DNA from: Streptomyces sp. AC550_RSS872
GTDB lineage: Bacteria > Actinomycetota > Actinomycetes > Streptomycetales > Streptomycetaceae
Assembly: GCF_019049285.1 (NCBI RefSeq)
Contig: NZ_JAGMUL010000005.1
Coordinates: forward strand, 124,001 to 188,000
DNA length: 64,000 bases
Reading direction: 5' to 3'
In this document: positions 11,562-19,792 of the stretch, one piece after another
Layout: every line of letters starts with the position of its first letter
Numbering within the stretch: position 1 is the stretch's first letter
Translations under genes and position numbers: made by a program
Notes under the pieces: generated by a model
Databases searched by the model: none
Seen by the model: the letters and a program-made list of their open reading frames with translations, nothing else
What the model was told of the DNA's origin: nothing

Positions 11562-12319
11562 GAGTACGACCTCCGCTGGTCCGGAGCCGGGATCTGGGCG
11601 CCCTTGTACTCGACGGGGATGCCGCCGAGGGGGTAGTCCTTGCGCTGCGGGTGGCCCTGCCAGTCGTCCGGCATCATGATCCGCGTCAGGGCGGGGTGAC
11701 CGTCGAAGACGATGCCGAAGAAGTCGTACGTCTCGCGCTCGTGCCAGTCGTTCGTCGGGTACACCGAGACGAGCGACGGGATGTGCGGGTCGCTGTCGGG
11801 GGCGCTGACTTCGAGGCGGATCAGCCGGTTGTGGGTGATCGAGCGCAGGTGGTAGACGGCGTGCAGCTCGCGGCCCTTGTCGCTGAGGTAGTGGACGCCG
11901 CTGACGCCGGTGCACAGCTCGAAGCGCAGGGCCGGGTCGTCGCGCAGGGTGCGAGCGACGCGGAGCAGGTGCTCGCGTTCGATGTGGAAGGTGAGTTCGC
12001 CGCGGTCGACGACCGTCTTCTCGATGGCGTTGCCGGGCAGGAGGCCCTGTTCCTCCAGGGCGCCCTCGAGTTCGTCGGCCACCTCGTCGAACCAGCCTCC
12101 GTAGGGGCGGCTCGCCGGGCCCGGGAGCCGGACCGAGCGGACGAGGCCGCCGTAGCCGGAGGTGTCGCCGCCGTTGTTGGCGCCGAACATGCCGCGCTGG
12201 ACGCGGATCTCCTCGCCGCCCTGACCGCGCTGGCCGGGGAGGTTGGAGGCGGAGAGGTCCTTCTCGGGGTTGACCCCGTTCGACCCGTTCGCCCCGTTGG
12301 TTCCGTTCGCGTCGCTCAC
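11558..12319 (-). CDS. nuoC: NADH-quinone oxidoreductase subunit C
   Basis: 30-kDa-type peripheral subunit of complex I, 253 aa from the GTG at 12319, which overlaps the nuoB stop (GTGA). The family signature [16 protein letters not shown] begins near residue 192, followed by [21 protein letters not shown]. The N-terminal 60 residues are low complexity, starting with NG-rich repeats ([11 protein letters not shown]), and are probably disordered. Such an extension is common in Streptomyces NuoC. Confidence 0.95.
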   Translation of the reverse strand: MSDANGTNGANGSNGVNPEKDLSASNLPGQRGQGGEEIRVQRGMFGANNGGDTSGYGGLVRSVRLPGPASRPYGGWFDEVADELEGALEEQGLLPGNAIEKTVVDRGELTFHIEREHLLRVARTLRDDPALRFELCTGVSGVHYLSDKGRELHAVYHLRSITHNRLIRLEVSAPDSDPHIPSLVSVYPTNDWHERETYDFFGIVFDGHPALTRIMMPDDWQGHPQRKDYPLGGIPVEYKGAQIPAPDQRRSYS

Positions 12320-12870
12320 CGCAGCAGCCCCTTCATCTCGATCGTGGGCAGGGCCTTGAGCGCCGCTTCCTCCGCCTCGCGGGCCGCTTCTTCGGCGTTC
12401 ACGCCGAGCTTGGAGGACTGGATCTTCTGGTGGAGCTTGAGAATGGCGTCCATCAGCATCTCGGGCCGCGGCGGGCAGCCGGGGAGATAGATGTCGACCG
12501 GGACGATGTGGTCGACGCCCTGCACGATCGCGTAGTTGTTGAACATGCCGCCCGAGGAGGCGCAGACCCCCATGGAGATCACCCACTTGGGGTTCGGCAT
12601 CTGGTCGTAGACCTGCCGGAGCACCGGCGCCATCTTCTGGCTGACCCGGCCGGCGACGATCATCAGGTCGGCCTGGCGCGGCGAGCCGCGGAAGACCTCC
12701 ATGCCGAAGCGCGCCAGGTCGTAACGGCCGGCGCCGGTCGTCATCATCTCGATGGCGCAGCACGCGAGGCCGAAGGTGGCCGGGAAGACGGACGCCTTGC
12801 GTACCCAGCCCGCGGCCTGCTCGACGGTGGTCAGCAGGAATCCGCTCGGCAGCTTTTCTTCGAGTCCCAT
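12316..12870 (-). CDS. nuoB: NADH-quinone oxidoreductase subunit B
   Basis: Subunit carrying the terminal 4Fe-4S cluster N2 of complex I, 184 aa. The tandem cysteines C37-C38 ([10 protein letters not shown]) and the later VCASSGGMF and GCPPRPEML cysteines form the cluster site. Length and order after nuoA, with a 14-bp gap, are standard. GTGA overlap with nuoC downstream. Confidence 0.98.
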   Translation of the reverse strand: MGLEEKLPSGFLLTTVEQAAGWVRKASVFPATFGLACCAIEMMTTGAGRYDLARFGMEVFRGSPRQADLMIVAGRVSQKMAPVLRQVYDQMPNPKWVISMGVCASSGGMFNNYAIVQGVDHIVPVDIYLPGCPPRPEMLMDAILKLHQKIQSSKLGVNAEEAAREAEEAALKALPTIEMKGLLR

Positions 12871-12884
12871 GAGTTAAAGGCCCC

Positions 12885-13244
12885 TCAGTCCCATTCCAGG
12901 CCGCCGCGCCGCCATACGTACGCGTACGCGACGAAGACGGTGAGCACGAAGAGCAACATCTCCACGAGCCCGAAAATCCCCAGGGAGTCGAAGGTGACGG
13001 CCCAGGGGTAGAGGAAGACGATCTCGATATCGAAGATGATGAAGAGCATCGCCGTCAGGTAGTACTTGATCGGGAAGCGCCCGCCTCCGGCCGGCGTGGG
13101 GGTGGGCTCGATACCGCACTCATAGGCCTCGAGCTTGGCCCGGTTGTACCGCTTCGGACCGATCAGCGTGGCCATGACCACGGAGAAGATCGCAAAGCCT
13201 GCCCCGAGGGCTCCCAGTACGAGGATGGGCGCATACGCGTTCAC
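12885..13244 (-). CDS. nuoA: NADH-quinone oxidoreductase subunit A
   Basis: First gene of the operon; small membrane subunit, 119 aa with three hydrophobic helices. The conserved loop [13 protein letters not shown] follows helix 1, and [26 protein letters not shown] spans loop and helix 2. The start at 13244 ([16 protein letters not shown]) is the first plausible one. About 110 bp upstream lies a Rex-type operator and a -10-like element, so transcription of the whole operon is likely controlled by the NADH/NAD+ ratio. Confidence 0.96.
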   Translation of the reverse strand: MNAYAPILVLGALGAGFAIFSVVMATLIGPKRYNRAKLEAYECGIEPTPTPAGGGRFPIKYYLTAMLFIIFDIEIVFLYPWAVTFDSLGIFGLVEMLLFVLTVFVAYAYVWRRGGLEWD

Positions 13245-13351
13245 CGCTCCTCGCTCCTCTCAGTCGGCACTGACTGCTGGCGGTTGCACTGGGCTCACAG
13301 CCGCCTCACCGATCCCACGAGCCCCGCTCGTCCCGGCGAAGATCGAGAACA

Positions 13352-13367
13352 TGTGAAGCAGGTCACA
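13352..13367 (-). promoter_or_regulatory. Rex-type redox operator upstream of nuoA
   Basis: Read on the minus strand the site is TGTGACCTGCTTCACA, a TGTGA-N6-TCACA inverted repeat. This matches the operator recognised by Rex, the NADH-sensing repressor of Streptomyces, which is known to control the nuo operon in S. coelicolor. It lies about 108 bp upstream of the nuoA start and just downstream of a -10-like TAAGAT (minus strand, 13384-13389), where a repressor would block initiation. The sequence match is seen; binding here is inferred. Confidence 0.8.
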
Positions 13368-13383
13368 AGCCCAACTGCCTCGC

Positions 13384-13389
13384 ATCTTA
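13384..13389 (-). promoter_or_regulatory. Candidate -10 element of the nuo promoter
   Basis: Minus-strand TAAGAT fits the TANNNT pattern of vegetative promoters. It is positioned so that transcription would start next to, or inside, the Rex-type operator. No convincing -35 box was identified, so this is a tentative placement based on one hexamer and the operator context. Confidence 0.35.
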
Positions 13390-13832
13390 TGCCCGCCGCT
13401 CTGTGATCTGCGACACGGGGTATTGCACAAGCTTTGTGATCTCCACCACCTGACGAAGGATCATGAAGCCGGATGAGCGGTGATCTTCGCACGAGAAGCG
13501 TCCGAGTGATCACCAGAGGTGACATTTTCGCTCATCGCCGCAGATCGGAGGGGGCGTCTCAATATCAAGAGACTTCCCTTGCATGCAAATTGGTGCTGGA
13601 CGGGGCGTCTTGATAGAGGAGCGCGTTCACACTTCAGGGGGAGCCGCGGACGGGGGTGTGGACGCGTGCACGCATTCACGAGCGCCGGCGGGCGGGATTC
13701 GGACACAGGACGCGCACGGAGCCGTAACCGTTGCGTGACCTCTGCCACATGACGAGAGGGCCGTGAGAACCGGGCTTGGCCACCGATCCCAACGGGTGGT
13801 AAGCGGTGGGCAATTCGGACTTAATGATGAAA

Positions 13833-13848
13833 GCCCGTGATCACGGGC
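13833..13848. promoter_or_regulatory. Perfect 16-bp palindrome, operator-like
   Basis: GCCCGTGATCACGGGC reads identically on both strands. It lies about 140 bp upstream of the start of the NlpC/P60 hydrolase gene and has the size and symmetry of a dimeric regulator site. It does not match the Rex pattern (no inward TGTGA/TCACA halves with 6-bp spacing). The regulator is unknown. Confidence 0.4.
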
Positions 13849-13987
13849 GGGATACGGCGCGTCCGCAATGTCCGTTACGGCGTCAATAAAGGGCGGCCCG
13901 CCAGGAATTTGGGGCGGCGATTGAGTAACTGTGGCGCAGCACACGTTTCTTGTAGGTATGGAGGAGCCCCTGATACCGGTTGTTCTC

Positions 13988-14785
13988 ATGTCCCACACCG
14001 CTCACATACGTAGCCACCGGAAGCCCCGCCGCAGCGCGTCGACATCCATCGCGATGCGTGCCGGAGTTGCCGGTGGCGTCCTCAGCATGGCAGCGGCGGG
14101 TGCGTCGGCCACGGCGAACGCCGCCGAGCCGGTGACGCAGACCATCGAACTGCCCACCCTCACGGCTGACGTGGCCGACCAGCTCGCCCAGTCCGCGGAC
14201 GCCACCCAGTTGGCGGCCGCGAACTACGAGCTCGACGCCCAGCGTGACGCGGCCGCCGCCGCGGCCGCCGAGGAAGCCAAGAAGGACCTCGCGGAGGCCA
14301 AGAAGAAGGCCGAGGCAAAGAAGAAGGCCGAGGAGGCCCGCAGGGCCGCCGCCGAGGCCGCCGCTTCCCGCAGCGCCGAGCGCACCACCCTGTCCGCTTC
14401 CGCGAGCACCAGCGTGGCCGCCCCCGCCAGCGGAAGCGTCGGGACGGTCATCGCCTTCCTCCAGGCGCAGGTGGGCGACGCGTACGTCATGGGCGCCACC
14501 GGCCCCAACGCGTGGGACTGCTCCAGCCTGGTCCAGGCCGCGTTCAAGCAGGTCGGTGTCGACCTGCCGCGGGTCTCGCAGGACCAGTCGATGGTCGGCA
14601 CCGACATCCCGCTCTCGCAGATCCAGGTCGGCGACATCCTCTACTGGGGTGGCAAGGGCTCGGCGTACCACGTGGGCGTCTACATCGGTAACGGCCAGTA
14701 CCTGGACGCGGCCAACCCCTCCAAGGGCGTCGTCATCCAGGACCTGTCCGGCTACCCGGCGTCGGGCGCGGTGCGCGTCCTCTGA
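13988..14785 (+). CDS. Secreted NlpC/P60 family cell-wall hydrolase
   Basis: Predicted exported peptidoglycan endopeptidase, 265 aa. A positively charged start with RKPRR precedes a hydrophobic segment ending ATANAAEP, a likely signal peptide. Residues about 80-135 form an Ala/Lys/Glu coiled coil (EEAKKDLAEAKKKAEAKKK). The C-terminal NlpC/P60 domain has the catalytic cysteine C178 in NAWDCSSL and histidine H228 in AYHVGVYIGN. I chose the ATG at 13988 because it directly precedes the charged signal-peptide start; an upstream in-frame ATG at 13958 lies before a GGAGGAG and is less likely. A strong terminator hairpin follows the gene. Confidence 0.9.
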   Translation: MSHTAHIRSHRKPRRSASTSIAMRAGVAGGVLSMAAAGASATANAAEPVTQTIELPTLTADVADQLAQSADATQLAAANYELDAQRDAAAAAAAEEAKKDLAEAKKKAEAKKKAEEARRAAAEAAASRSAERTTLSASASTSVAAPASGSVGTVIAFLQAQVGDAYVMGATGPNAWDCSSLVQAAFKQVGVDLPRVSQDQSMVGTDIPLSQIQVGDILYWGGKGSAYHVGVYIGNGQYLDAANPSKGVVIQDLSGYPASGAVRVL

Positions 14786-14800
14786 GTCGCAGGGTTCACC

Positions 14801-14837
14801 GTAAGGGCCGCAGCCGCTCGGGGGCAGCGGCCCTTAC
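14801..14837. terminator. Bidirectional terminator hairpin
   Basis: An 11-bp perfect stem, GTAAGGGCCGC with GCGGCCCTTAC, closes a 15-nt loop. It lies in the 76-bp gap between two convergent genes, the NlpC/P60 gene and the flavin oxidoreductase gene, so it can serve both. There is no long U-tract, as is usual in Streptomyces. Confidence 0.75.
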
Positions 14838-14861
14838 GTCCCGTTCGAGAGCCTTCGCGGC

Positions 14862-16688
14862 TCAGCCCAGGTCGAAGGTGTTGGGCAGGCCCAGCTTGTA
14901 GCGCACCTCGTCGACCCGCTTCAGCGGCTCCAGCTCCGGGGGCCGGTACAGCTCCCAGATCTCACAGCGCCCGGCGTCCGAATTGTCCGCGTCCAGGAGC
15001 GCGTTGACCGCCAGGCGTGCCGACTCGTTGGCGCCCTCCATCGTCGCCAGGTCCACGTCGGTGCGGACGTAGTCCCCCGCGAGGAAGAAGTTCGGGACCT
15101 TTGTGCGGGCCGTGGGGCGGTTGTAGAGGGTGCCCGTGGGGTGGACGAGGAGCTGCTCGCGGTTGCGCGGATCGGGGCCGCCCAGGCCCGTCACCGCCGG
15201 GTCCATGAACCAGCCGAGGCGGTCCTCGTCCCGGAGCGTGGTCTTGCCGGCGTCGTTCAGGCCGTCCTTCAGCTGGGCCCAGAGTTCGGCGACGACCTCC
15301 TCCTTGGTGCACTGCTTGGCCGTCTTGCCATACAGGATGCCCGGCTTGTCCCACTCCGAGATGATCGCGGAGAGGCAGTCCCGCGCCCGTCCGTCGCCGT
15401 AGTCGCGGGGGAAGTCCCGTCCGTTCCAGAACTGGGCCTGGCCGACGGCGGTCACCGACCAGGGCGAGTCGAGGCAGTTGACGTGGCCGTGCACGACCGG
15501 GGTGGGCGTGCGTAGATAGAACATCACGCCGGTCATCCAGTCCGCCTGGAGCGCGTCGCAGCGGGCGAGCTGCGGGTCGGCGGCGCGCAGAGCCGGACCC
15601 CACGTCACGCGTGCGTGCTCGACCGGGAGCGCGGAGATGTAGTGGTCGGCGGTGACGGTACGTTCGTCGCCGCCGTCGCGGGCCGAGACGCGGACGCCGG
15701 TCACCCGGCCGCCGTCGTAGCGGACCTCGCGGACCTGGGTGCCCAGGACGAACTCGACGCCGAGGGAGCGCAGGTGGGCCTCCCAGGGATCGATCCAGGC
15801 CTCGCTGGTGGGGGCGTTGAGGACGCGGTCGATGTCCGCGTCGCCGTCCATGCCCCGGCCGAGCAGCCCCCACAGGAGCAGGGCCTCGATGATGACGCGG
15901 CCGACGGTCCGGGTGGACGCCACCTCCGCGCGGGTGGCGACGAGGTTGCGGGTCTGGCCGATGCCGAGGAGCGTCTGGTACTCCGCGCTCATCTCCTCGG
16001 CGCGGATGAAGTCCCACCAGGCGACCTTCTCCCACTGCCCCTCTCGGCGGGCGTCGCAGCTGGTGAGGTGGACGAGGAGGCGGTCGGCGAAGTAGGCGGC
16101 CTCGTGGGCGGGGAGGCGGGTGCCGAGGTCCAGGACCGACAGGAGCTGGTCGCGGATCCAGCCGAGGGTGAGGTCACCGGGGCGGGGCGCAGTGGTGGCG
16201 CGGCGGAGCGGGAAGTGCAGGTCGGGGCGGCCGCCGGCACGGGCGAACAGAGCCTCGGTGCCGCTGACGAGGTTGTCGTGGACGCCGTGCGCGTTGCCGG
16301 GGACGGGGATGCGGCGCATGGTGTCCGGCAGGTTCCGGTAGAAGCCGGGGAAGAAGCGGAAGCCGTGTTCGGCGGGGAGGTCGGCGCGGCCGCCGGTCGC
16401 CGTGCCCGGCACGGGCATCGAGCGGGCCTTGCCGCCGAGGGCGTCGTAGTACTCGTAGACGGTGACGGCGTAGCCGCGTTCGGCGAGTTCGTGGGCGGCG
16501 CTCAGGCCGGAGACTCCGCCGCCGAGTACGGCGACGCGTTTGCCCGAGGCCGCTCTCGCGCTGCCGGCGGGCCATAAGGCGAGGGCGCCGGCCGCTCCCC
16601 CGGCACCGGCCAGGAAGCGTCTACGGGTTTGGCCGGATCGCGTGTGCCCTGACTGCTCCTGGGGCTCCTGCGCGTGTTCTGTTGTCAT
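14862..16688 (-). CDS. Tat-exported FAD-dependent oxidoreductase (phytoene desaturase-like)
   Basis: Flavin amine-oxidase/phytoene-desaturase-type protein of 608 aa. Residues about 20-45 form a twin-arginine signal (RRRFLAGAGGAAGAL). The FAD-binding Rossmann motif KRVAVLGGGVSGLSAAHEL follows at about residue 50, with YEYYDALGGKARS completing it. The C-terminus has the second FAD motif (NFFLAGDYVRTDVDLATMEGANESA). Members of this family include hydroxysqualene dehydroxylases and carotenoid desaturases; no isoprenoid-synthesis partner gene is adjacent, so the substrate is unknown. Divergent from def, with 88 bp between the starts. Confidence 0.85.
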   Translation of the reverse strand: MTTEHAQEPQEQSGHTRSGQTRRRFLAGAGGAAGALALWPAGSARAASGKRVAVLGGGVSGLSAAHELAERGYAVTVYEYYDALGGKARSMPVPGTATGGRADLPAEHGFRFFPGFYRNLPDTMRRIPVPGNAHGVHDNLVSGTEALFARAGGRPDLHFPLRRATTAPRPGDLTLGWIRDQLLSVLDLGTRLPAHEAAYFADRLLVHLTSCDARREGQWEKVAWWDFIRAEEMSAEYQTLLGIGQTRNLVATRAEVASTRTVGRVIIEALLLWGLLGRGMDGDADIDRVLNAPTSEAWIDPWEAHLRSLGVEFVLGTQVREVRYDGGRVTGVRVSARDGGDERTVTADHYISALPVEHARVTWGPALRAADPQLARCDALQADWMTGVMFYLRTPTPVVHGHVNCLDSPWSVTAVGQAQFWNGRDFPRDYGDGRARDCLSAIISEWDKPGILYGKTAKQCTKEEVVAELWAQLKDGLNDAGKTTLRDEDRLGWFMDPAVTGLGGPDPRNREQLLVHPTGTLYNRPTARTKVPNFFLAGDYVRTDVDLATMEGANESARLAVNALLDADNSDAGRCEIWELYRPPELEPLKRVDEVRYKLGLPNTFDLG

Positions 16689-16776
16689 GATTCCCGGAGG
16701 GTAGGGAGGGGCTTCGCAGGTCGGAAGCCCGATTCCCGGTCACCCACAGCATCCTCACAACCACAAGGAGGCACAG

Positions 16777-17403
16777 ATGCCCAGTGTGTTCGTCCAGGGC
16801 AGGCCCGTCGACTCGTATCCGCCGCTCGCGCCCGAGGCCCGGCGTGGATCGGTGCGCAGGATCACCGAGACGGGTGAGGAGGTCCTGCACAAGCCGTGCC
16901 GGGACGTGACCGAGTTCGGGCCCGATCTCGCCGCGCTGATCGACGACATGTTCCTGACCATGTACATCGCCGACGGGGCGGGACTGGCGGCGAACCAAGT
17001 CGGGGTCGGTCTGCGGTTGTTCGTGTACGACTGTCCGGACGACGACGGGGTCCGGCACGTCGGGCACATCGTCAACCCGGTGCTGGAGCCGCTCGACGCC
17101 GCGGACAGGAGGCTCCTCGACGACTCAGAGGGCTGCCTCTCCGTGCCGGGGGCGGTGATGGACGTACCGCGTCCGGACCGGGCCGTGGTGCGTGGCCTCG
17201 ACAAGGACGGGCAGCCGCTCGTGATCGAGGGCACGGGGTACTTCGCCCGCTGCCTCGCGCACGAGACTGATCACTGCGACGGGCAGGTCTATCTGGACCG
17301 GCTCTCCCAGCGGGAGCGGAGGGACGCGCTGCGACAGGTGGCGGACCGGCGGGACGAGGTGTTCGCGCGCCGGGCCGCCAACGTCGAGGCGTTGAAGAGC
17401 TGA
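16777..17403 (+). CDS. def: Peptide deformylase
   Basis: Removes the formyl group from the initiator methionine of new proteins; metal-dependent, cytoplasmic, 208 aa. All three family motifs are visible: GAGLAANQVG (about 66-75), EGCLSVPG (about 117-124) with the metal-binding Cys, and HETDH (about 162-166) with the two metal-binding His and the catalytic Glu. A good ribosome site (AAGGAGG) precedes the ATG. The stop is separated by a single base from the stop of the convergent reductase gene. Confidence 0.96.
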   Translation: MPSVFVQGRPVDSYPPLAPEARRGSVRRITETGEEVLHKPCRDVTEFGPDLAALIDDMFLTMYIADGAGLAANQVGVGLRLFVYDCPDDDGVRHVGHIVNPVLEPLDAADRRLLDDSEGCLSVPGAVMDVPRPDRAVVRGLDKDGQPLVIEGTGYFARCLAHETDHCDGQVYLDRLSQRERRDALRQVADRRDEVFARRAANVEALKS

Positions 17404-17404
17404 T

Positions 17405-18724
17405 TCAGGCCTTCGGTGCCACCTTGCTCAGCCCGTTGATGATCCGGTCCATCGCGTCGCCGCCCGTCGGGTCGGTGAGGTTGGCCAGGAGCTTCAGGGT
17501 GAACTTCATCAGGAGCGGGTGGGTCAGGCCGCGCTGGGCCGCGATCTTCATGACCTTCGGGTTGCCGATGAGCTTCACGAAGGCGCGGCCCAGCGTGTAG
17601 TAGCCGCCGTAGGTGTCCTTCAGGACGCGCGGGTAGCGCTGGAGGGCGAGTTCGCGGCCGGCGGGGGTCGAGCGGGCGTGGGCCTGGACGATGACGTCGG
17701 CGGCGATCTGGCCGGACTCCATGGCGTAGGCGATGCCCTCGCCGTTGAAGGGGTTCACCAGGCCGCCGGCGTCGCCGACCAGCAGCAGGCCCTTGGTGTA
17801 GTGCGGTTGGCGGTTGAAGGCCATGGGGAGGGCGGCGCCGCGGATCGGGCCGGTCATGTTGTCCGGGGTGTAGCCCCAGTCCTCCGGCATGGAGGCGCAC
17901 CAGGCCTTCAGGACCTCGCGCCAGTCCAGTTCCTTGAAGGAGTCGGAGGTGTTCAGGACGCCCAGGCCGACGTTCGAGGTGCCGTCGCCCATGCCGAAGA
18001 TCCAGCCGTAGCCGGGGAGCAGGCGGTCCTCGCCTGGGCCGCGGCGGTCCCACAGTTCCAGCCAGGACTCCAGGTAGTCGTCCTCGTGACGGGGGCTTTC
18101 GAAGTACGTCCGTACGGCCACGCCCATCGGGCGGTCCTCGCGGCGGTGCAGGCCCATCGCGAGGGAGAGGCGGGTGGAGTTGCCGTCGGCGGCGACCACC
18201 AAGGGCGCATGGAAGGTGACCTCGCGCTTGTCCTCGCCGAGCTTGGCGTGGACGCCGGTGATCCGGCCGGTGCGGTCGTCGACGATCGGGGCGCCGACGT
18301 TGCAGCGCTCGTAGAGGCGGGCGCCGGCCTTCTGGGCCTGGCGGGCGAGTTGCTCGTCGAAGTCGTCGCGCTTGCGGACGAGGCCGTAGTCCGGGAAGGA
18401 GGCGAGATCCGGCCAGTCCAGCTGGAGGCGGACGCCGCCGCCGATGATCCTGAGGCCCTTGTTGCGCAGCCAGCCTGCTTCCTCGGAGATGTCGATGCCC
18501 ATCGCCACCAGCTGTTTGACCGCGCGCGGGGTCAGGCCGTCTCCACAGACCTTCTCCCTCGGGAACTCGGTCTTCTCCAGCAGGAGTACGTCGAGACCGG
18601 ACTTGGCCAGGTGATACGCCGTCGTGGAGCCGGCCGGCCCGGCGCCCACGACGATCACATCGGCGGTGTTCTCGGAGAGCGGCGAGGAGACAGGTGAGGA
18701 GAGTGGCTCGGTCACGTCGGTCAC
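17405..18724 (-). CDS. Geranylgeranyl reductase family FAD oxidoreductase (possible menaquinone reductase)
   Basis: FAD protein of 439 aa. The dinucleotide motif VIVVGAGPAGSTTAYHL lies near residue 25, followed by the family hallmark EFPREKVCGDGLTPRAV; LLVGDAGGLVNPFNGEGIAYAM near residue 300 closes the FAD site. The family saturates isoprenoid chains. In mycobacteria the related MenJ reduces one double bond of the menaquinone side chain, and the nearby menaquinone methyltransferase, mqnC and nuo genes make that role plausible here. This is an inference; reduction of another prenyl lipid is possible. Confidence 0.8.
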   Translation of the reverse strand: MTDVTEPLSSPVSSPLSENTADVIVVGAGPAGSTTAYHLAKSGLDVLLLEKTEFPREKVCGDGLTPRAVKQLVAMGIDISEEAGWLRNKGLRIIGGGVRLQLDWPDLASFPDYGLVRKRDDFDEQLARQAQKAGARLYERCNVGAPIVDDRTGRITGVHAKLGEDKREVTFHAPLVVAADGNSTRLSLAMGLHRREDRPMGVAVRTYFESPRHEDDYLESWLELWDRRGPGEDRLLPGYGWIFGMGDGTSNVGLGVLNTSDSFKELDWREVLKAWCASMPEDWGYTPDNMTGPIRGAALPMAFNRQPHYTKGLLLVGDAGGLVNPFNGEGIAYAMESGQIAADVIVQAHARSTPAGRELALQRYPRVLKDTYGGYYTLGRAFVKLIGNPKVMKIAAQRGLTHPLLMKFTLKLLANLTDPTGGDAMDRIINGLSKVAPKA

Positions 18725-18822
18725 GGCGGGATCTCCCCAAGTTCGAAATCTGTGTGCCGACCGGCACTGGACATGGGCAGTCTATTCAGCAGCACTGATC
18801 ACCCGGTTGAAGGGCTGCCTCC

Positions 18823-19329
18823 GTGAACCGAGTTCTCCCTGTCGTACGGCTCCGTGTCCCCACCGACGAGGACGCCGTCGCCTGGCACCGGGTCTTCGCC
18901 CACCCGGACGTCATGGAGTTCCACGGCGGCAGGCCCGCGGAGCTGTCCGTCTACGAGGAGCTCACGGCCCGCCAGCGCCGGCACGACGCCGAGCGCGGGT
19001 ACTGCCTGTGGACCATGCTCGACGACGACGAACAGGTCATCGGCTTCACCGGAGCCCAGCCCTGGGCACGGAACTGGGGTCCCACCGGCGAGATCGAGAT
19101 CGGCTGGCGGCTCGGGCGGGAGTACTGGGGCAAGGGGTATGTCACGGCGGCCGCGCAGTTGACGCTGGAGCGGCTGCGGGCGGCCGGGGTGCCGAGCGTG
19201 GTGGCGATGGTGGACGCGCGCAACGAGCGGTCGATCGCGGTGACGCGGCGGCTGGGGATGCGGCTGGCGGAAGTGTTCACCACGCCGGACGAGCGGCAGA
19301 AGGGGCACTGCTACCGGCTCGACCTGTGA
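18823..19329 (+). CDS. GNAT family N-acetyltransferase (RimJ/RimL type)
   Basis: Acetyl-CoA-dependent acetyltransferase of 168 aa, GTG start. The N-terminus VRLRVPTDEDAVAWHRVFAHPDVMEF is typical of the RimJ/RimL subgroup. The acetyl-CoA loop appears as GREYWGKGYVTAAAQLTLERL near residue 105, with VDARNERSIAVTRRLGMRLAEVF after it. The substrate cannot be predicted. Divergent from the reductase gene, with 98 bp between the starts. Confidence 0.85.
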   Translation: MNRVLPVVRLRVPTDEDAVAWHRVFAHPDVMEFHGGRPAELSVYEELTARQRRHDAERGYCLWTMLDDDEQVIGFTGAQPWARNWGPTGEIEIGWRLGREYWGKGYVTAAAQLTLERLRAAGVPSVVAMVDARNERSIAVTRRLGMRLAEVFTTPDERQKGHCYRLDL

Positions 19330-19444
19330 CGCGGGGAAGGCGCCACTTCCAGTTGCGCCACTCTGTGTAATCGACTGCTACAGAAAGGTACTTGACGCTT
19401 CCGGTCGGCACCCCCGGACGGTTACCCTGCCAGTACCGCTGGGG

Positions 19445-19792
19445 GTGACATCTGTGCGCATAACACCCAAAAAGCCCGAGGTGCGAGTACCGAAACTCGT
19501 CGGACTGATGGCCATGGACGCGCGCGAGGCAGCGAAGTCGCACGGCCTGCTCCTCAACGCACCCGACCGGCCGGACTTCCATCTCACCGTCATCGACTAC
19601 GTCGTACGCCAGTACCCCCAGCCCGGTGCCGAGGTGCCGCGGGAGTCGTCGGTCTACGTCTGGTTCGACTTCGGCGAGGGTGAGGGCGGCGGAGGCGTAC
19701 GCGAGCCACGCATCCCCCGGCCGCCAGGTGGCGGAGTGCAGCGCGAGCTCGACGAGCCCGGCGACCCGTACCCCGTCGTCAGCTCTGCTTGA
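19445..19792 (+). CDS. Small PASTA-domain protein
   Basis: 115 aa. Residues about 12-75 form one PASTA-like unit: [20 protein letters not shown], then [28 protein letters not shown] units bind muropeptides in kinases and penicillin-binding proteins, but this protein has no kinase domain, no clear signal peptide and no membrane segment. The tail is Gly/Pro-rich. Start is a GTG at 19445 or the GTG nine bases later ([10 protein letters not shown]). Its 3' end overlaps the convergent methyltransferase gene by 14 bp. Confidence 0.75.
   Translation: MTSVRITPKKPEVRVPKLVGLMAMDAREAAKSHGLLLNAPDRPDFHLTVIDYVVRQYPQPGAEVPRESSVYVWFDFGEGEGGGGVREPRIPRPPGGGVQRELDEPGDPYPVVSSA

Larger units (their letters stand above)
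13245..13987. other. Non-coding region between nuoA and the NlpC/P60 gene
   Basis: A 743-bp stretch with no convincing gene; short open frames in it lack ribosome sites and Streptomyces codon bias. It contains the Rex operator and promoter near 13352-13389. A repeated GGGGCGTCT motif occurs about 53 bp apart near 13551 and 13604. A perfect 16-bp palindrome lies at 13833-13848. The long distance upstream of the NlpC/P60 start suggests an untranslated leader. I looked for a ydaO-type (c-di-AMP) riboswitch, known upstream of some Streptomyces cell-wall hydrolases, and did not recognise one. Confidence 0.6.

Noticed and set aside
13352..13447. Second Rex or Crp site at TGTGATCTGCGACAC near 13411
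   Set aside because: Only one half matches; the other half (ACAC) departs from the consensus.
13519..13752. Small 77-residue open frame in the nuoA upstream region
   Set aside because: No ribosome site, no codon bias and no recognisable features; the opposite strand is equally open.
13245..13987. Possible ydaO-type riboswitch before the NlpC/P60 gene
   Set aside because: Other Streptomyces hydrolase genes have one, but I could not recognise the conserved stems or the sequence boxes here.
14862..16688. Carotenoid or hopanoid biosynthesis cluster around the phytoene-desaturase-like gene
   Set aside because: No prenyl synthase, phytoene synthase or cyclase gene is adjacent; the protein has a Tat signal, unlike carotenoid desaturases.
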